This document shows positions 44,751-57,552 of a DNA stretch of 64,000 nt, one piece after another. The DNA comes from Hsuehochloa calcarea. Its lineage: Eukaryota; Streptophyta; Magnoliopsida; Poales; Poaceae. The notes below the pieces were generated by a model. That model saw only the letters and a list, made by a program, of their open reading frames with translations. It had not been told where the DNA came from and made no database searches. Each line of letters opens with the position of its first letter. Positions within the stretch are counted from its first letter, which is position 1. The stretch is from positions 48,618,777 to 48,682,776 of the forward strand of contig CM070609.1 in assembly GCA_036346395.1 (NCBI GenBank). Direction: 5' to 3'. The translations under genes and the position numbers were made by a program.

Positions 44751-45540
44751 TTTCTGGGCCACGTTATTAATCAGGAGGGTATTTCAGTTGATCCTAGCAA
44801 GATCTCGACAGTGGTAGAGTGGGAGAGGCCAACCAATGTCAAAGAAGTAAGGAGTTTTACGGGTTTAGGTGGCTATTACGGCGATTTGTGGAGGGTTTTC
44901 AACCATTGCTATACCAATGTCCCGATTGACACGAGAAGGTGTTAGGTTCGAGTGGTCGATGCATGTGGCGCGATTTTGCACCTTGAAAGACGGGTTGGTG
45001 ATTGCTCCAATTCTTACTCTTCCCGAGCACAGGAAGAGGTTCACCATCTATTGAGATCGTCCATAGTTGGACTTGGTTGTGTACTCATGCGGGATGGCAA
45101 GGTGATTGCCTATGCATCGAGGCGATTGAAGAAACATGGCGAAATTATCCCACTCATGATCTAGAGCTTGCTGCAGTGATTCACGCTTTGAAGATCTGGC
45201 GCCATTATTTGTACGGCGAATCTTGTGATGTATTCACTGATGACAAGAGCCTGAAATACATCTTTACCCAAAAGGACTTGAACTTAAGACAGAGGAGATG
45301 GCTAGAGTTGATCAAGGACTATGATCTTACTATTCAGTACCATCCCGGCAAGGCTAATGTGGTAGCTGATGCTTTGAGTCGCAAGGCGACACCTCCTACC
45401 CTCAGTTGTCTTATTACTGATTTTCAGCGTATGGATATTTCCTTACGCTGCGGTCTTGTCGGCACCGAGACTCGCTTGCTTCTAGAGTCGGCTCTTCCGG
45501 ATCAAAGTGCAAGACCTGGTAAGATCAGATGCTCCAACGA
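44751..45540 (+). pseudogene. G2 RT thumb and RNase H
   Basis: The thumb region (VDPSKIS, VKEVRSFTGLGGYY) is read from 44751 on and then breaks up over three frames between 44870 and 45060. RNase H is recognisable as GLGCVLMRDGKVIAYASRRL (frame 44952-45164) and then NYPTHDLELAAVIHALKIWR, FTDDKSLKYIFTQKDLNLRQ, YHPGKANVVADALSRK (frame 45002-45544). At least three frameshifts prevent a single product. Confidence 0.88.
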
Positions 45541-46577
45541 GTGAGGAAGCGTTGTGCTGAGGGCAAGCAAGGCCACTTTAGTGTAGACGAGTCTGATACT
45601 TTGTATTTTAAAGGACACCTCTGTGTTCCACAGGAGGCTCAGGTTAAACATGAGATTTTGAAGGAGGCCCATCGTACTCTTTATACCGTACATCCTGGTG
45701 AGACCAAGATGTACAAAGATTTAAAGAAAAATTTCTGGTGGAAACGGATGAAAATTGATATCGCACAATATGTGGCATCATGTGGGGTGTGCCAGCGGGT
45801 CAAGGCTGAGCACAAGCGACCAGCAGGACTGTTGCAGCCCTTAGAGGTACCTGTTTGGACATGGGATGATATATATATGGATTTTGTGGTTGGTTTACCT
45901 CGCACTCAGCGAGGAAAGGACGCTATTTGAGTAATTGTGGACCGGTTCAGTAAGTCTGCACGTTTCATTCCTATTCGTACAACCAATTCAACAAGCGATT
46001 TGGCTCCTCTTTATGTACGAGAGATTGTGCGGTTGCACGGGGTGCCAAAGACCATTGTTTGTCTCCTCTTTATGTACGAGAGATTGTGCGGTTGCACGGG
46101 GTGCCAAAGACCATTGTTTCTGATCGAGATGCCAAGTTCGTTTCCAAATTCTGGGAGAGTTTGCAGAGTGCGTTGGGTACACAGCTTTGTCTTAGCACCG
46201 CGTTCCACCCCCAGACAGATGGTCAGTCCGAACGCACCATTCAAACATTAGAGGATATGCTCAGGTGTTGTGTTTTATCCTGGAAAGGGAATTGGGAAGA
46301 TCATTTAGCTTTGGCAGAGTTTGCTTATAACAACAGTTATCATGCCAGTATTCGAGCTGCACCGTACGAGGTTCTTTATGGGTGTAAGTGCAGGTCCCCG
46401 TTGTGTTGGAATGAGGTTGGAGAGCGGGCAGTCTTGGGTCCCGACTGGGTTCAGCAAACAGTGGCTAGAGTGGCAGAAGTTAGGCAGAATTTGTTGGTCG
46501 CTCGAGCCAATGTAAGAGCTCTGCTGATGTCAGAAGACGAGATTTGGAATTCGAGGTGGGGAATGAAGTTCTGTTGA
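45529..46577 (+). pseudogene. G2 integrase with 57-bp internal duplication
   Basis: The HHCC domain (HRTLYTVHPGETKMYKDL, CGVCQRVKAEHKRPAG) and the first catalytic aspartate (YMDFVVGLP) are in frame 45529-45930. This stops at TGA where the family has tryptophan. A 57-bp direct repeat with period 59 (46004-46060, 46063-46119) then duplicates YVREIVRLHGVPKTIV-coding DNA and shifts the frame. The core resumes with SDRDAKFVSKFW (second D) and FHPQTDGQSERTIQTLEDML (E). All three acids exist but are separated by the stop and duplication. Integrase would insert the cDNA. Confidence 0.9.
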
Positions 46578-47056
46578 GGGTATCGCCATCTAAAGGCGTG
46601 GTGCGTTTCGGAACTAAAGGGAAGCTTAGCCCAAGGTATGTTGGACCATTCCCAATCGTGGCACGAATTGGAAAACTAGCTTACCATTTGGACCTTCCTG
46701 ATTCCATGAGTGGGGTCCACAATGTGTTTCATGTATCGATGTTGAGGAAATTCCTGAGAGATCCAGACCATGTTATTCCCTTGGAGCCTTTGATCATTGC
46801 ACATGACCTTACCATCGAATCCCGGCCGGTGAAAATATTAGAGGAAGCGGAACGGGTTCTGAGGAACAAGACTCAGAAATTTGTCAAAATTATTTGGCCT
46901 CATCAGTCTGAGAGAGAAGCCACTTGGGAGCTAGAGTCCCGCGTGCGAGCGCAGTATCCAGATCTCTTCTTTTCTGGTAAGTGTTCAAGTTTGTTATACC
47001 AGTCTCTCGTTCTTCCTAGTAGGTCGGTGTGTAGATTCGAGGACGAATCTTGTTAA
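46544..47056 (+). pseudogene. G2 integrase C-terminus and chromodomain-like tail
   Basis: The GPY/F module (EVGNEVLLRVSPSKGV, GKLSPRYVGPFPIV, VHNVFHVSMLRKF) is followed by a chromodomain-like segment (PVKILEEAERVLRNKTQKFV, WPHQSEREATWELESRVRAQ, YPDLFF), as in chromoviruses. The frame is open for 170 codons and stops 12 bp before the 3' LTR, overlapping the polypurine tract. It begins out of frame with the integrase core. Confidence 0.88.
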
Positions 47057-47067
47057 GGGGGGTAGAA
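47053..47067 (+). other. G2 polypurine tract
   Basis: TTAAGGGGGGTAGAA lies directly before TGAAACACCCC of the 3' LTR. The counterpart tract on the minus strand lies next to 57537. Confidence 0.88.
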
Positions 47068-49224
47068 TGAAACACCCCGAATCGCAATCAGTAGTTAATA
47101 GAAGGCCAAAGGAGTAAAGGACGAGGTTTAAATCCGAAATATTAGTTTTCGGAGCGGAGATCCGCAAATCTTCGCCAACCTGGGCCGCGGGCTGCGACCC
47201 AGGCCATCCCAAGAGGGAGGAGCCGGCCACTCAAAGGGGGGGAGGCGCCCCTCCCCACAACCCTAGCCGCCGCCCGCCATCCCCTTGAGCCGCCGCCCCC
47301 TTCCCCTTTCCACCTCCTCTCCCGGCGCCTCCCTTCCAGATCTGGTGCCGCCTCCTCCCCCGGTTGCCGCCCTTGGTGCTTCCCCGAAGTTGCGCTCCAG
47401 GACCCCCAAGAGTTCTCCTTCGATTCTTCCTTCGCCGGGCGTTTTCTTTCCCCCGTGTACTCGCTGTTTTGGGGCCGACCAAAGGAGTAGGGGAGAGACC
47501 TTCGGGAAGTTGATCTTCGTCGTTCTACGAGCTTCAAGGGTAGCTAAAGTCCCGATTCACTGTTTGAATTAGTTTAGTCGCATAATTGTTCATTTGGGTT
47601 GTTTCAGTTTGCGGTTTCATATCTATCAAGATTAGTGCAGTAGGTTGTGCGGCAGATTGATGTCCTTTAGAGGCCGAATCTCAGGTTGACATCTCCTAGA
47701 GTTATGTTTTGTGGTTTCGTTAGCTTTCTTTTGGCACCGAGATCACGAGATTCCACCCTGTGGTTTAGGAGTTATGAATTTTTAACCGCACACTACTCTG
47801 TCTGTCAGAGATTTTGGAGACTGTTGGTTGCTCCTCAGTTTTGTTCTAGTTAGAGCCAGATTCAGGGCGGCCACCCCAATAGGTTTTTGAAGAAAATTTC
47901 TCCATGATTCCAGATTGATAAAGATCATCTCCATATGATCAGTAGACTGAAAGTTACCGGCTTTTCTTTATGACTGTTCTGAAATCTGGACAGGTTTCTG
48001 TCGGTGTCTTCTTGGGCAGTTTAGTCCTCTGTTTTGGCCGAATCAGAGGATCCCGCCAACTAAAGTTTCGTAGACTGGTTCGTTAGGATTAGCTGACCAC
48101 TAGTCTCGGTTCTTTAGGAGTTACAGATATTTAATTGTGAATTTTATCGTACAACTTCTAGAAGAGCAGTAATCCGGGCTTTTGGGTGAAGTTGTCAAAT
48201 TGAACCCATGGTTGTGTGGGATGATTAGAGGGTATGGTAGAGCACGTGAAGATACGTCATACCTTGTTATCCTTATCCCGTGTAAATGCTTGTGTAGGCG
48301 GTGAGGCGGTGGGTGGAAGGACACCTTCGTTGTTTCCTAGTACGTCGCAGCACGGAAGGCAAGTACTGTTTGTTAAATTGTGTTGTTTTCAAATGAATGC
48401 ATGATGATGTGTTGAATATATGAATGTTCTTGCGTTTTGTTCATGATGTTGATAGATTTCAATATTTATGTTTCTTGTGATAAAAGTTGATAACGTCCAG
48501 ATTGCATGATTCATTCCATTCATGCATGCTTTATTTTCCGTCCACGGGAGTGGAAATTTGGTTAAGACCCATCAATTCCAGTATGGGCACGTAAGTCCCA
48601 CCATTCCAAGGTGGGCGGTTTCGGACACCCGTATGAAACGTTCTTCATACGGTACATGGGTCCCCGCTCTTTGTTAAGAGCGGGCTTAAGTGAACACCGA
48701 CGGGTGTATCACTCGTTATACCAGTATATGCAGTTGAGAGGTCCATTCTCCTTCAATCAATACATTCATAGTTTGCCTTTTCACAAATTCGTGGAAAATA
48801 TGTTTTACTATCTTGATTATTGCTTTGTTCCATTTCACCCTATGAGATTGATGTTGTGCTGGCTGAGTTTCGACTCACCCTTGCTTTCCTGTGTTTATTT
48901 TTAGGTGACCCCTGATGATATTGTTGCTAGCGGGAAGGCGTAGTCCAAGCATGTTTCACAAATCTCATTAATTCACTTATTCATTAAGATATTTTGCTAA
49001 GTTGTTTGGTTATGGGATGAACTGTAATAAGTATCACTTCAAGTTTACATCAGACCTTCCATGTTTAATTTTTTGGTTACACTCCGTTGATGAACGATTA
49101 TTTACTCCTCGTTACTTTGTCTTGACTATTTGATTTTGGTTCAAATTGAATATTAGTTTCGCAAATGAATTGTATGCTGATCCTTTAGGTAGCATCTTGG
49201 CTTCCGAATAGCCAGGGTGTTACA
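47068..49224 (+). repeat. G2 3' LTR
   Basis: This 2157 bp LTR runs from TGAAACACCCCG to CAGGGTGTTACA. A GC-rich leader lies at 47180-47470, followed by AT-rich sequence. A block with CCCA-ATTCCA-TGGG dyads (48560-48620) is shared, inverted, with 52850-52920. The five bases after the LTR are GTTAC. The left partner is lost, so target duplication cannot be tested. Confidence 0.9.
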
Positions 49225-52183
49225 GTTACGGGTGTGAAGGAAGCATCATTTGGCGTGAGCTCTTCCTCATACTCTTAACAATAATGTAAGCATGACCGAG
49301 TACAATGCGTACTTAGCAAGACTTGTAGTGTGTCATAAAGTTTATATAAATGCAAGGCTAATCAAGAATGTGGCTATAAGCTACAAGTTCTTTTGCATTA
49401 AGCAGATTTTATTTACAATATTCATAAGTAGTTCTTTGCAATGGAATTTGGAAGAGCAGTTAAATATATACTGGATAGTAATAAGTAATTGAATGAATCG
49501 AGAATAATAACTACAACAACTCGCAACCCTCCTCAGCTGCGAGCAACATTTCATGTTCAGCCATAACTCGGCGGATAACTCAAATAAAACCATAAACCAT
49601 TCCCTCGTTTTCCAACAAGAAATATTTTTATGAAAATCAAGACTATACTCATTAAATAGACAATTTAAGCATGCTCATGACTATGAGCACAACTATTTAA
49701 ATAGATTTACACTCTACAGAGGTATACAACTTTACCCACATAACACGACTTCTCTAGTTTCTTTGGCATCCGGCGATACCACCACTCACTACCTTAGATA
49801 AGAAGTCTAGAGCATGTGTCGAAGCCTTTATAGGCTTAACCTTGCACTTAGCCGTTCAAATGTTATTCCTCACTTCACCCGAGTATACCCATATGAGTGC
49901 TACATTTTTCACACTTCACCCGGGTACACCCGCCTCAATGCTATGTTTTCTACACTTCACCTAGGTATACCCGTCTCAGTGAGGCATTTGCCGTTATGTC
50001 GGCAATCCAACTTGATGCTCTCATGTCTACTGCCTACCCCTTATACAAGGCTAGATCTTGATAACTTAATTAATTAAGACCACTCCAGTTCAACATATGC
50101 GATTGTATGCTTTGGCTTAGATTGGAGTTGCTAGTGTTCAATCCTTAACTGACCTGGGCAAGAATTTCTCCCTATCTACTTCTGAGACTCCTCTCTCACT
50201 CTTCTTAGAATACAATATGACTCGCCCGCGTCCAAAACTAGGTTTTTCATTTTATTTTCATATAAAATAACAGAGGAACACCCCTCTGGACATTTTTCAT
50301 AATTCTCCCAAATTCATGTTTATCATATTGTCCATTTATAACCTTTCAGGAAAAGCTACAGTCCTAATAAGCATTAGTGCGATAACTAGTACTAAAAACT
50401 CCCGAATGACATTATATATTGTCTAACCAATAATCTAATGTTTACAACAGTAAGAGATCAGTATTCCAAGGAGATATGAAACAAGTAGGATTTACAACTA
50501 CCGATTTCCCAATCATATCATTTTAATACAAAACATACATGTATGCATAATAGGATTTGCAAAATAAAGTACAGTAAGTAAAATACTGGGATCAACATGA
50601 TCAAAGGGGGTGCTTGCCTTGCTTATCTATTCAGAGAGCGAATTCGCTTGATTGTCATTAATCTTGCTCGCGAATTTCGGGGTCTATTCGAAAACAACCA
50701 AAATAGAACACAAGTGAAGAAATAAATTCAACAGTAAGAAAATCTAAATATTTTTACATATTCTTACATAGAATGATTCATAGAATTATTTTATATGAAT
50801 TTAGAAATTTATTCATTTAATTTTGAGTTCGTATGTAAAAGTTATTAACGTTTTGATTTGCATCGATTTGTTGTTGAATTTTTACAGTTCTATTGAGAGT
50901 ACCTTACCATGACTTGACTAATTCATTTTAATAATTTATTTTTGTTAATATTTCCTATTCATCGATGAAGTTCCATGATGTAAGTGTGTTCTATGAGTTT
51001 TCTTTAGATATCATCCTTAGATTGAGAAAATGGCTCTTTATGCGTCTAAATTTAATTATTGTTTTAATATGTCCTTTTCATAGTTATTATCATGACCAAT
51101 CTTACACTAAGGTACACCTATTACACTAGGTTAACTTTTAACTAGAATACGTATTGAGGACTATTTTTAGTCGATCTCCATTTTAACTTAGGCATTAGTG
51201 TGACACTATCTAGTCTTTTTTTTTTTACAGTTCACCACTATTTTCACTTGGACTGGTGATTATATAAACTAACCTTATACTCAAGATCCTTATGACTTGT
51301 CATCATTTCATGTTGCACTAGTTATTCCCTGGTTAACAAGTGATGATATGTTGTTGGATAAACATCTATTTAGGTGGATCTTTGGTGTATTGTAAATATC
51401 TTTTTAATTTATTCTAAGTGCATACTGATAATTTTTAATATCTAACTATTTTACAATTTTTATTAACCATCTCATTGACCTATTGCTACTTTTGATACCA
51501 CCATGGCCTAGGGCTTACTATTATTTAGCCAACCATACTACAGATCTTGACTTCTAATTAGTTTGCTCTTTTGATCACATACCAATGGCACATTCAACTT
51601 ATACTTAACTAATCATCTATTACTATTTAATTTACCAAAAGTCCTTTTGCTTATGATTGCCCTTGAACTATAAATGACAATAACTTAGCGATTATATTTG
51701 ACTAACCTCTAATTACTTATCTCAGTAACTAATTTATTCCATTAAGGAGAAATTTACTAATTGAAATGCTACTAGCTGATCAATCTATTATTTGGACTCT
51801 AGACCCACTGTTCATTTTGAATAAACATCTTTCAACATTGGTTCTTAGATTGGTTCCCTCTTTTAGCCTAGATGTTATTAACTTGAGCAAAAATCCAAAT
51901 CTAAAATATTTCCTTCATATTCAACCTGGTATTAGTTCAATGTCCTAATCCGAACACCCTTCTATTCTTATATTACTCTAAAGGGATTTTTCTGATTTGA
52001 AGTACTGTTTAACTAAAACTTCTTGCTAATTCAAACTTCAAATTTTTGCTTATAGGATTAGTTAGCAGTTCTGAACATCTTACAGGTGAGTCCCATGGTT
52101 CAATGATAGGAGAGGGACACAGAGACAATGAATAGGGAGGCATAGAATAGAGGGAGCTGCGGCTGGCTAGGGTGGCGCTAGTC
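49225..52183 (-). repeat. Old gypsy LTR-like sequence with AT-rich insert
   Basis: 49225-50900 and 52000-52183 have phrases usual in minus-oriented grass gypsy LTRs (GAGTACAATGCGTACTTAGCAAG, GCTTGCCTTGCTTA split in this text, GTATACAACTTTACCCACATAACACG). It contains three 41-bp direct repeats (49871, 49912, 49953; CACTTCACCYRGGTAYACCC). The middle, about 50905-52000, is AT-rich with no recognisable domain. I see no gene. The 60-codon frame at 51766-51948 has no support. Confidence 0.5.
49871..49993. repeat. Three 41-bp direct repeats
   Basis: Units start CACTTCACCCGAG, CACTTCACCCGGG and CACTTCACCTAGG at 49871, 49912 and 49953. The spacing is exactly 41 bp and divergence is moderate. They lie inside LTR-like DNA. 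Confidence 0.8.
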
Positions 52184-54138
52184 TGTAACACCCTGGCTAA
52201 GCGGAAGCCAAGATATTACCTAAAGTCTAACACCAAGAAATACTATAAATTAATTTCAAGAATCTTTCAGCTAATAACATAAAAAGAGCAACAGCTATCA
52301 GAATGAATATATGAACTGAATTAGAATTCAACAACATATGAAAACTTTAATTATCCAATCATGTTGAATCATTTAGGATAAACCTATAAATAGACTATAT
52401 GAAGATCATTAGCCATTTACTAAATCAACCATATCATAATGAATGATAACATCAACCATCAAACTCCATTTATTACAATCCAATATTTATCAGATGAAAG
52501 GTAATGACAAGCTCATCTAATTAAAAAGTGGATAATGTGAAGTGAATGAAGTGATCTATGACTATTCCCTCCCAAGCATGCCGTCCTCATTGTTTACCTA
52601 AACAAATAAACATGGCAAGAATGAGTCCACGACTCAGCAAGTACAACAGAGTAATACGAACAACAATGAATAAGAACCTGACAGTCACAATACAGAGTAA
52701 GAATGTAGCATGACAGAAATCATATGAATGAATGAAATGCATGATCTCCTCTTCTGCTTATACCGGTATAGCCAGTGAACACCCGTCGATGTTCGCTCAT
52801 GCACACATTATCCAAAATGCGGGGATCCAAGGCCCGTTTGAAGAATATTTCATAACTGGGATCCACGTTGCCCACATTGGAATGGTGGGTCTCACATGCC
52901 CATATTGGAATGATGGGTCTTTACATCCCACTCCTGTGGGTGAAACATGAACAGTGATCGAATGAATGAATGAAGTCATGAATATGAAAGGCAAACTTTT
53001 AGGAAGCATGGATTAACACTCATGCAAAAGAACAAGAATTATTGGAATTATTCACAATTCATAGAATTTAACCAATTCAATAGCATCACACACTCTGAAC
53101 AACCAAAGACAATCATGACCATTCCAACTGTACTTGTCTCAACCGTGCGAAGACTGATGACCTGACAAGGATGCTACCTCCGGAACCACACCACCGCCTG
53201 AACAATTTTAACGACCCTAATAAGAGAGTAATTCTGGACATAACATTGCTAGAAACAAGTATTGACATACTACGCTCCCTAACGTAGCCCAAAACATCTA
53301 CTTTCAAAAACAGCGAACTGTCCCAGAATGAGACAGTCCCCCTCTAAAATTCATAACTTTATACATGATTATCCAAATTCAGAGATCTTTAATCCCCTGG
53401 AAAGCTTACCAGTTTTCTCACAAAAACCTAGTTGGCATGGTTCCCAGATTCTGCATTCTTCTACCCTTTTAAACAGGTTAATAAACCTATAAAAATCTCA
53501 TCAGGGGTTTTGGACCGTGAACTAAAACTGACGTAAATCTCAGTATAGACATTCAAAAAATATGATTGTTATTTCTCTAGAAAGTCTATGAAAATATCTA
53601 CAACTTTCGTGTTGGTGAGATCCTCAAAACAATTCATTATCTAATTCTTATTAACCAAATTATACGATCTGTCAGAATCCCGACAAAAACCTAGAACAGA
53701 AACATTGCAAAATTCATAACTCGCGATTTCCAACTCCAAATTGAGTGATCCAGGACTCTATGGAAAGCCATCGACGATACCTACAACTCTCTAGGAGACG
53801 CCCTAGTCATAATACGCCGTTAACTACCCAAAAACAGACGATCTCTACAGACTACTAGAATCGATCTACTACCAATCTCGCCTACTCACAAAAATGATAC
53901 CTCAATCTAATGGGATTGGAGGATTACCCTTGGATACTTGCTAGCCCGCTGAGTTTCCAGCGAGGTGCTTCTCCCTCTCCTCTTCTCCTCGCTCAACCGG
54001 CCACCAATGGGGGAAGTGGCGGCACCGGGAGACGACGGCGTGGGGAGGTGGAGCGGCAGGAACAACCGGTTGGGGAGGGGGAGGAGGTACAGCACCAGGG
54101 AGGGGGAGGAGGAGGCGGCGGCCTGGTGGGGAGGGGTG

Positions 54139-54143
54139 GAAGA
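54139..54143. other. Target-site duplication, left copy
   Basis: GAAGA immediately precedes the TG of the solo LTR. The identical right copy is at 57284-57288. Confidence 0.93.
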
Positions 54144-57100
54144 TGTAACAGCCCAAATTTCAATTTCAGTTAAAAATAAGACTTTATTAATTTTTGTGGA
54201 TTTTCTGCAATTTTTAAAAGCTTTTCACTAAAGTATATTAAGGCTAAAAGAATTTATGTGCAAAATCTATTACCAACTAAAAGTTGGAATTATTTTATTT
54301 AAGTCCAGAATGCCTCATAGAATTTATGTGAATTTTCTCAAAATTTTTGGACTTCATTTACTATTTTCTAAAGCCTATTTGAATTTCTGGAATTAAATTA
54401 ATTGAAAAAGAATTTAAAATTCTACCTTTCTGATCTTGGGCGAAGCCAAAGATCGCTTGCGCTTCTCGGCCCACTCTCTCCCCGCGCGCGAGTAACGTGG
54501 GCCGTCCGATCAAAATCGGACGGCCGACAATCAATCCGCCCGCGCCCTCTCTCCCGCTCCTGTCTCGCTGACTGGTGGGCCCTCGCACTGTGCTTCTTCC
54601 CCGTTCCTTTCTTCTCCGCAGCGTCGCCCTCCTGCCGCCATTGATGCCGCACGCGGAGCTTCGTCTCCTCCGTGATTCCCTCCGCCTTAACCCCCGCATT
54701 CACGCGTTAACTTCCCCTTACTCCGCCGCATTCACCCCTGCCGTTTTCCCCCTCCTTTACTCGCCCCTAACGCTGCGCGTCGTCTGCCACCGCCATTACC
54801 GCCGCACCCAATCTTCCGCTCCGGCCTCCCTCGCCTATAAAGCACCCCATTGCGCCTCTCCTCCCTCATTCTATTCCCCCACCTCCTGTCCCCTCGATCG
54901 CCCTCAATCGCCCGCATTTCGCAATTCCCCGCCGGCGGCCGAAGCTCGTTCTTCTCCGATTCCGGCGCCACCAGGCTTCCCCCGGCCACCTCGACCGCAC
55001 CACCAGCTTCAGCGTTCTCCGGCGATCCTTGTGCGCGCCTCGTCTTCGCCTGGAGATCCCCGGAGCACCTTCGCCGCCAACAACCAAACCACACCGCCGC
55101 CTCTCTCCGTCGCCGACGACCTTCCGGCCACTCTCGCCGCCAGTAGCGACTCGCCTCATTGTATCCCTCAGAACCTTTGCGCACTCCTCAGAGCCCGCCG
55201 CGCGCCGTTCTTCCGGTGCCCTCGGCTCCGTGCTCCTCCCTCTCCGGTGCGAAGTGGACCGCCACCTCGGCGCCACACCGGCGCCACCTCACCCCGCTAT
55301 GTGCGTGGCGACCACGTGGCGCCAAGCCAAGACGCCGCGCCAAAGACAGACCTCCTCACACTCTGCTGTCTTTGAGCCGAGTCCACCGTGAACTTGGAAA
55401 GCGCCGTGGACTCAGTCCATGACTGTTTGGGCCCACATGTCAGTCTCTGTGAACAGTGCCGCTGACGCATGCTTGCGCAATAATTGGAATTTCCTTTAGA
55501 AATTTAATTCGGAAAATTTGGAAATTCTGATTTTTGGAATTAAATTTAGATTTAAACTTCCAGGAGCTCGTATTTCTTCATACAAACTCCGATTTAGGTG
55601 ATTCAAATTTCTAAATTTGTATAAAATCAAGATCTAGCTAACTAAACCAAAATTATTTAATTTGGAATTAATTTGAATTTTCATTTAAATTTATTTGTGT
55701 TCATTTGAATTCTGTTTGAATTTGGATTATTTTCGCGTATAGATTTTGACGACTCCGGAGAGCTTGACCCTATTGAAGAAGTAGAATACCAGGAATTTGA
55801 GCAAGGCAAGTTACACCATTGACCATTTTGCCCCCAATATATAAAATTATTTAATTTCTGTTTTAAATTATTATTGCATGCATAATTGTATTTAATTATT
55901 TTAAATTCCTGTTTTAAATATTTAATTATTCCAATTCCTTTGTATAGCCAAATTTGATTGTTGTATTATCAATTCCTTGTAACCTTAGTCAAATGAATTT
56001 AAAAATAAATATATGCATAGCAAATGCTTAGACCATGAAATATTTGACTTTGGGAGAATTTAGCCAAAATTTCATAAATTGATAAAAAGCCTATGACATT
56101 GCTTTGTCATGGTGGACTTTTGCAAATGTCTTTGAAAATTAAAAATAAAAGAAAATGATTTATACTTGGGCAAACATGGACCGTTGGTGGGTGCAAGTTT
56201 ATGCACGGGCCTGTCTGGTTAGGACTGAGACCCAGGGTTTTTATTGAAAGTTGCCTAAGTAAATTAAGGACCGGCCTTCGAGCCGCATCTTGCAAAAGCT
56301 CCACCGTACTACCACATGTTCTGTATGGGCAGAACCAGGCTTAATAATTTGTATTACCTCAGTATTGTTTATGCCATTTTTGTTGTGTGGGTGTCGGTTA
56401 GACTTTATTCCCACTTGGCGCAAGAGGGGGCTTCCGGCAGGTGGTTAGCCTAATGGAAGTGAAACCTTAGCGGGCATATTGGTATTGAGGTAGTGCATTG
56501 GAAACGCCTTGTGATAATTGCCTAGTCACACGCCTAAGGAAGCATGTATTGGCCGACATAACGGGCAAATTATCTCGTGTGGGTAAAGTTGTACCACCTC
56601 TACAGAGTGTAAATCTATTCGAATAGCCGTGTCCACGGTCATGGACATGCTGAGCAAAGCCACTCTAAGTTAGATTTGTTTTTGGTTTTAAAATAACTTT
56701 GGACATGATTTGAGGATGGTTAATCCTTGTGGTAAATTTGGGCGGGTAGCCTTGTGATAGGAGGGTATCCTTCACCATGTTTCATATGGAGGTTATCCAC
56801 TATAAAATGATCAATTTTAAATCTGATTTTAGTTATGTAATGAAAATGTGCCTTGAAACTTAGTGTAACTATTTAAACCAAAAAGGCTGATTTATGCAAA
56901 TAAACCCTACAACCTTCCTTTGAATAACTTATGCATGCATTCTAAATTCTGTATTGGGTGTAATTTGCGAGCACAGTTGTAGTGCTCACTCTTACTGAAT
57001 ATTATTATTCAGGAGAAGACTGCTATCCAGAAGGTGAGGAGAAGGACGATTAGGCAGCGACCTCCAGACGATTGCCTGTGGCGTATCGTGTCCCTTATCA

Positions 57101-57283
57101 TTATATTTTGCTTCCGCTTAATGTTTTATTTGGCCTCCGGCCCCAGTTGTAATAAACTCTATGCTTATTAAATATACACGTTGGATATGTTTGTGATAAC
57201 ATTTTTGTGACTGTGTACACTGGAAATCCTGGACTAGTGTATGAACACAGAGAATTCGGGATCCTTCGTTCCCGGGTTCGACA
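54144..57283 (+). mobile_element. Solo gypsy-type LTR with perfect target-site duplication
   Basis: This 3140 bp sequence begins TGTAACAGCCC and ends GGTTCGACA. The 5-bp duplication GAAGA is at 54139-54143 and 57284-57288. It has a TATA box (CTATAAAGC, 54835-54843), a GC-rich leader (54560-55400) and an AT-rich remainder. There is no internal domain and no primer site, so it is a solo LTR left by recombination between the two LTRs of an element. It is inserted within the G2' LTR, so it is younger than that LTR. The 266-codon frame at 54575-55375 is leader sequence, not a gene. Confidence 0.93.
54835..54843 (+). promoter_or_regulatory. TATA box of solo LTR
   Basis: CCTATAAAGC is followed by a GC-rich leader, the expected position within a gypsy LTR. 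Confidence 0.6.
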
Positions 57284-57288
57284 GAAGA
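57284..57288. other. Target-site duplication, right copy
   Basis: GAAGA immediately follows the CA of the solo LTR and continues into GGTGGCGGC of the interrupted LTR. Confidence 0.93.
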
Positions 57289-57537
57289 GGTGGCGGCTTG
57301 ATGGGGGAAAGAGGGGAGGGGCAGCTAGGGGTGAGGGGAGTGGCGGCTAGGGTTTAGGGGGGAGGGGCACCCCCCTTGGCCGGCCCCCCAGATGGGCCTC
57401 ATGGGCCGTGGCCCAAGGCCCAGGTTGGCCGTTTTTTCGCGAAAACCCCCTTGCAACTCCTGAAAATTCTAATTTTCTATTTAATTCTTTCTCCCGAATA
57501 CTCTTCTATTCGCCCGAATAAACTTCAGAGTGTTACA

Positions 57538-57552
57538 CTCTACCCCCCTTAA
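57538..57552 (-). other. G2' polypurine tract
   Basis: On the minus strand this reads TTAAGGGGGGTAGAG, directly before TGTAACACTC of the LTR. It differs by one base from the tract at 47053. Confidence 0.87.

Larger units (their letters stand above)
42662..49224 (+). mobile_element. Ty3/gypsy element G2, 5'-truncated
   Basis: A plus-strand gypsy element lacks its 5' LTR, primer site, leader and the first part of gag. It has gag, protease, RT, RNase H, integrase with chromodomain-like tail, a polypurine tract and a complete 3' LTR (47068-49224). LTR ends are TGAAACACCCCG and CAGGGTGTTACA. It is the same family as the minus-strand element at 52184. The frames carry several independent breaks. 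Confidence 0.92.
52184..57537 (-). repeat. G2' 3' LTR, interrupted
   Basis: The plus strand starts TGTAACACCCTGGCTAAG and ends CAGAGTGTTACA. The left end matches the reverse complement of the LTR end at 49224. At 54143/57289 it is split by the solo LTR. The central G-rich tract (53980-54140 and 57284-57400) and the CCCATATTGGAATGATGGG repeats (52860-52920) are shared with the other G2 LTR. Confidence 0.88.

Noticed and set aside
51766..51948. 60-codon frame as a possible small gene
   Set aside because: It is AT-rich DNA with no homology, promoter or conserved context. Its length is within chance expectation.
54575..55375. 266-codon open frame, proline/serine/arginine-rich
   Set aside because: It lies in the GC-rich leader of the solo LTR, overlaps equally long frames on the other strand and shows no domain. 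High GC content removes stop codons by chance.
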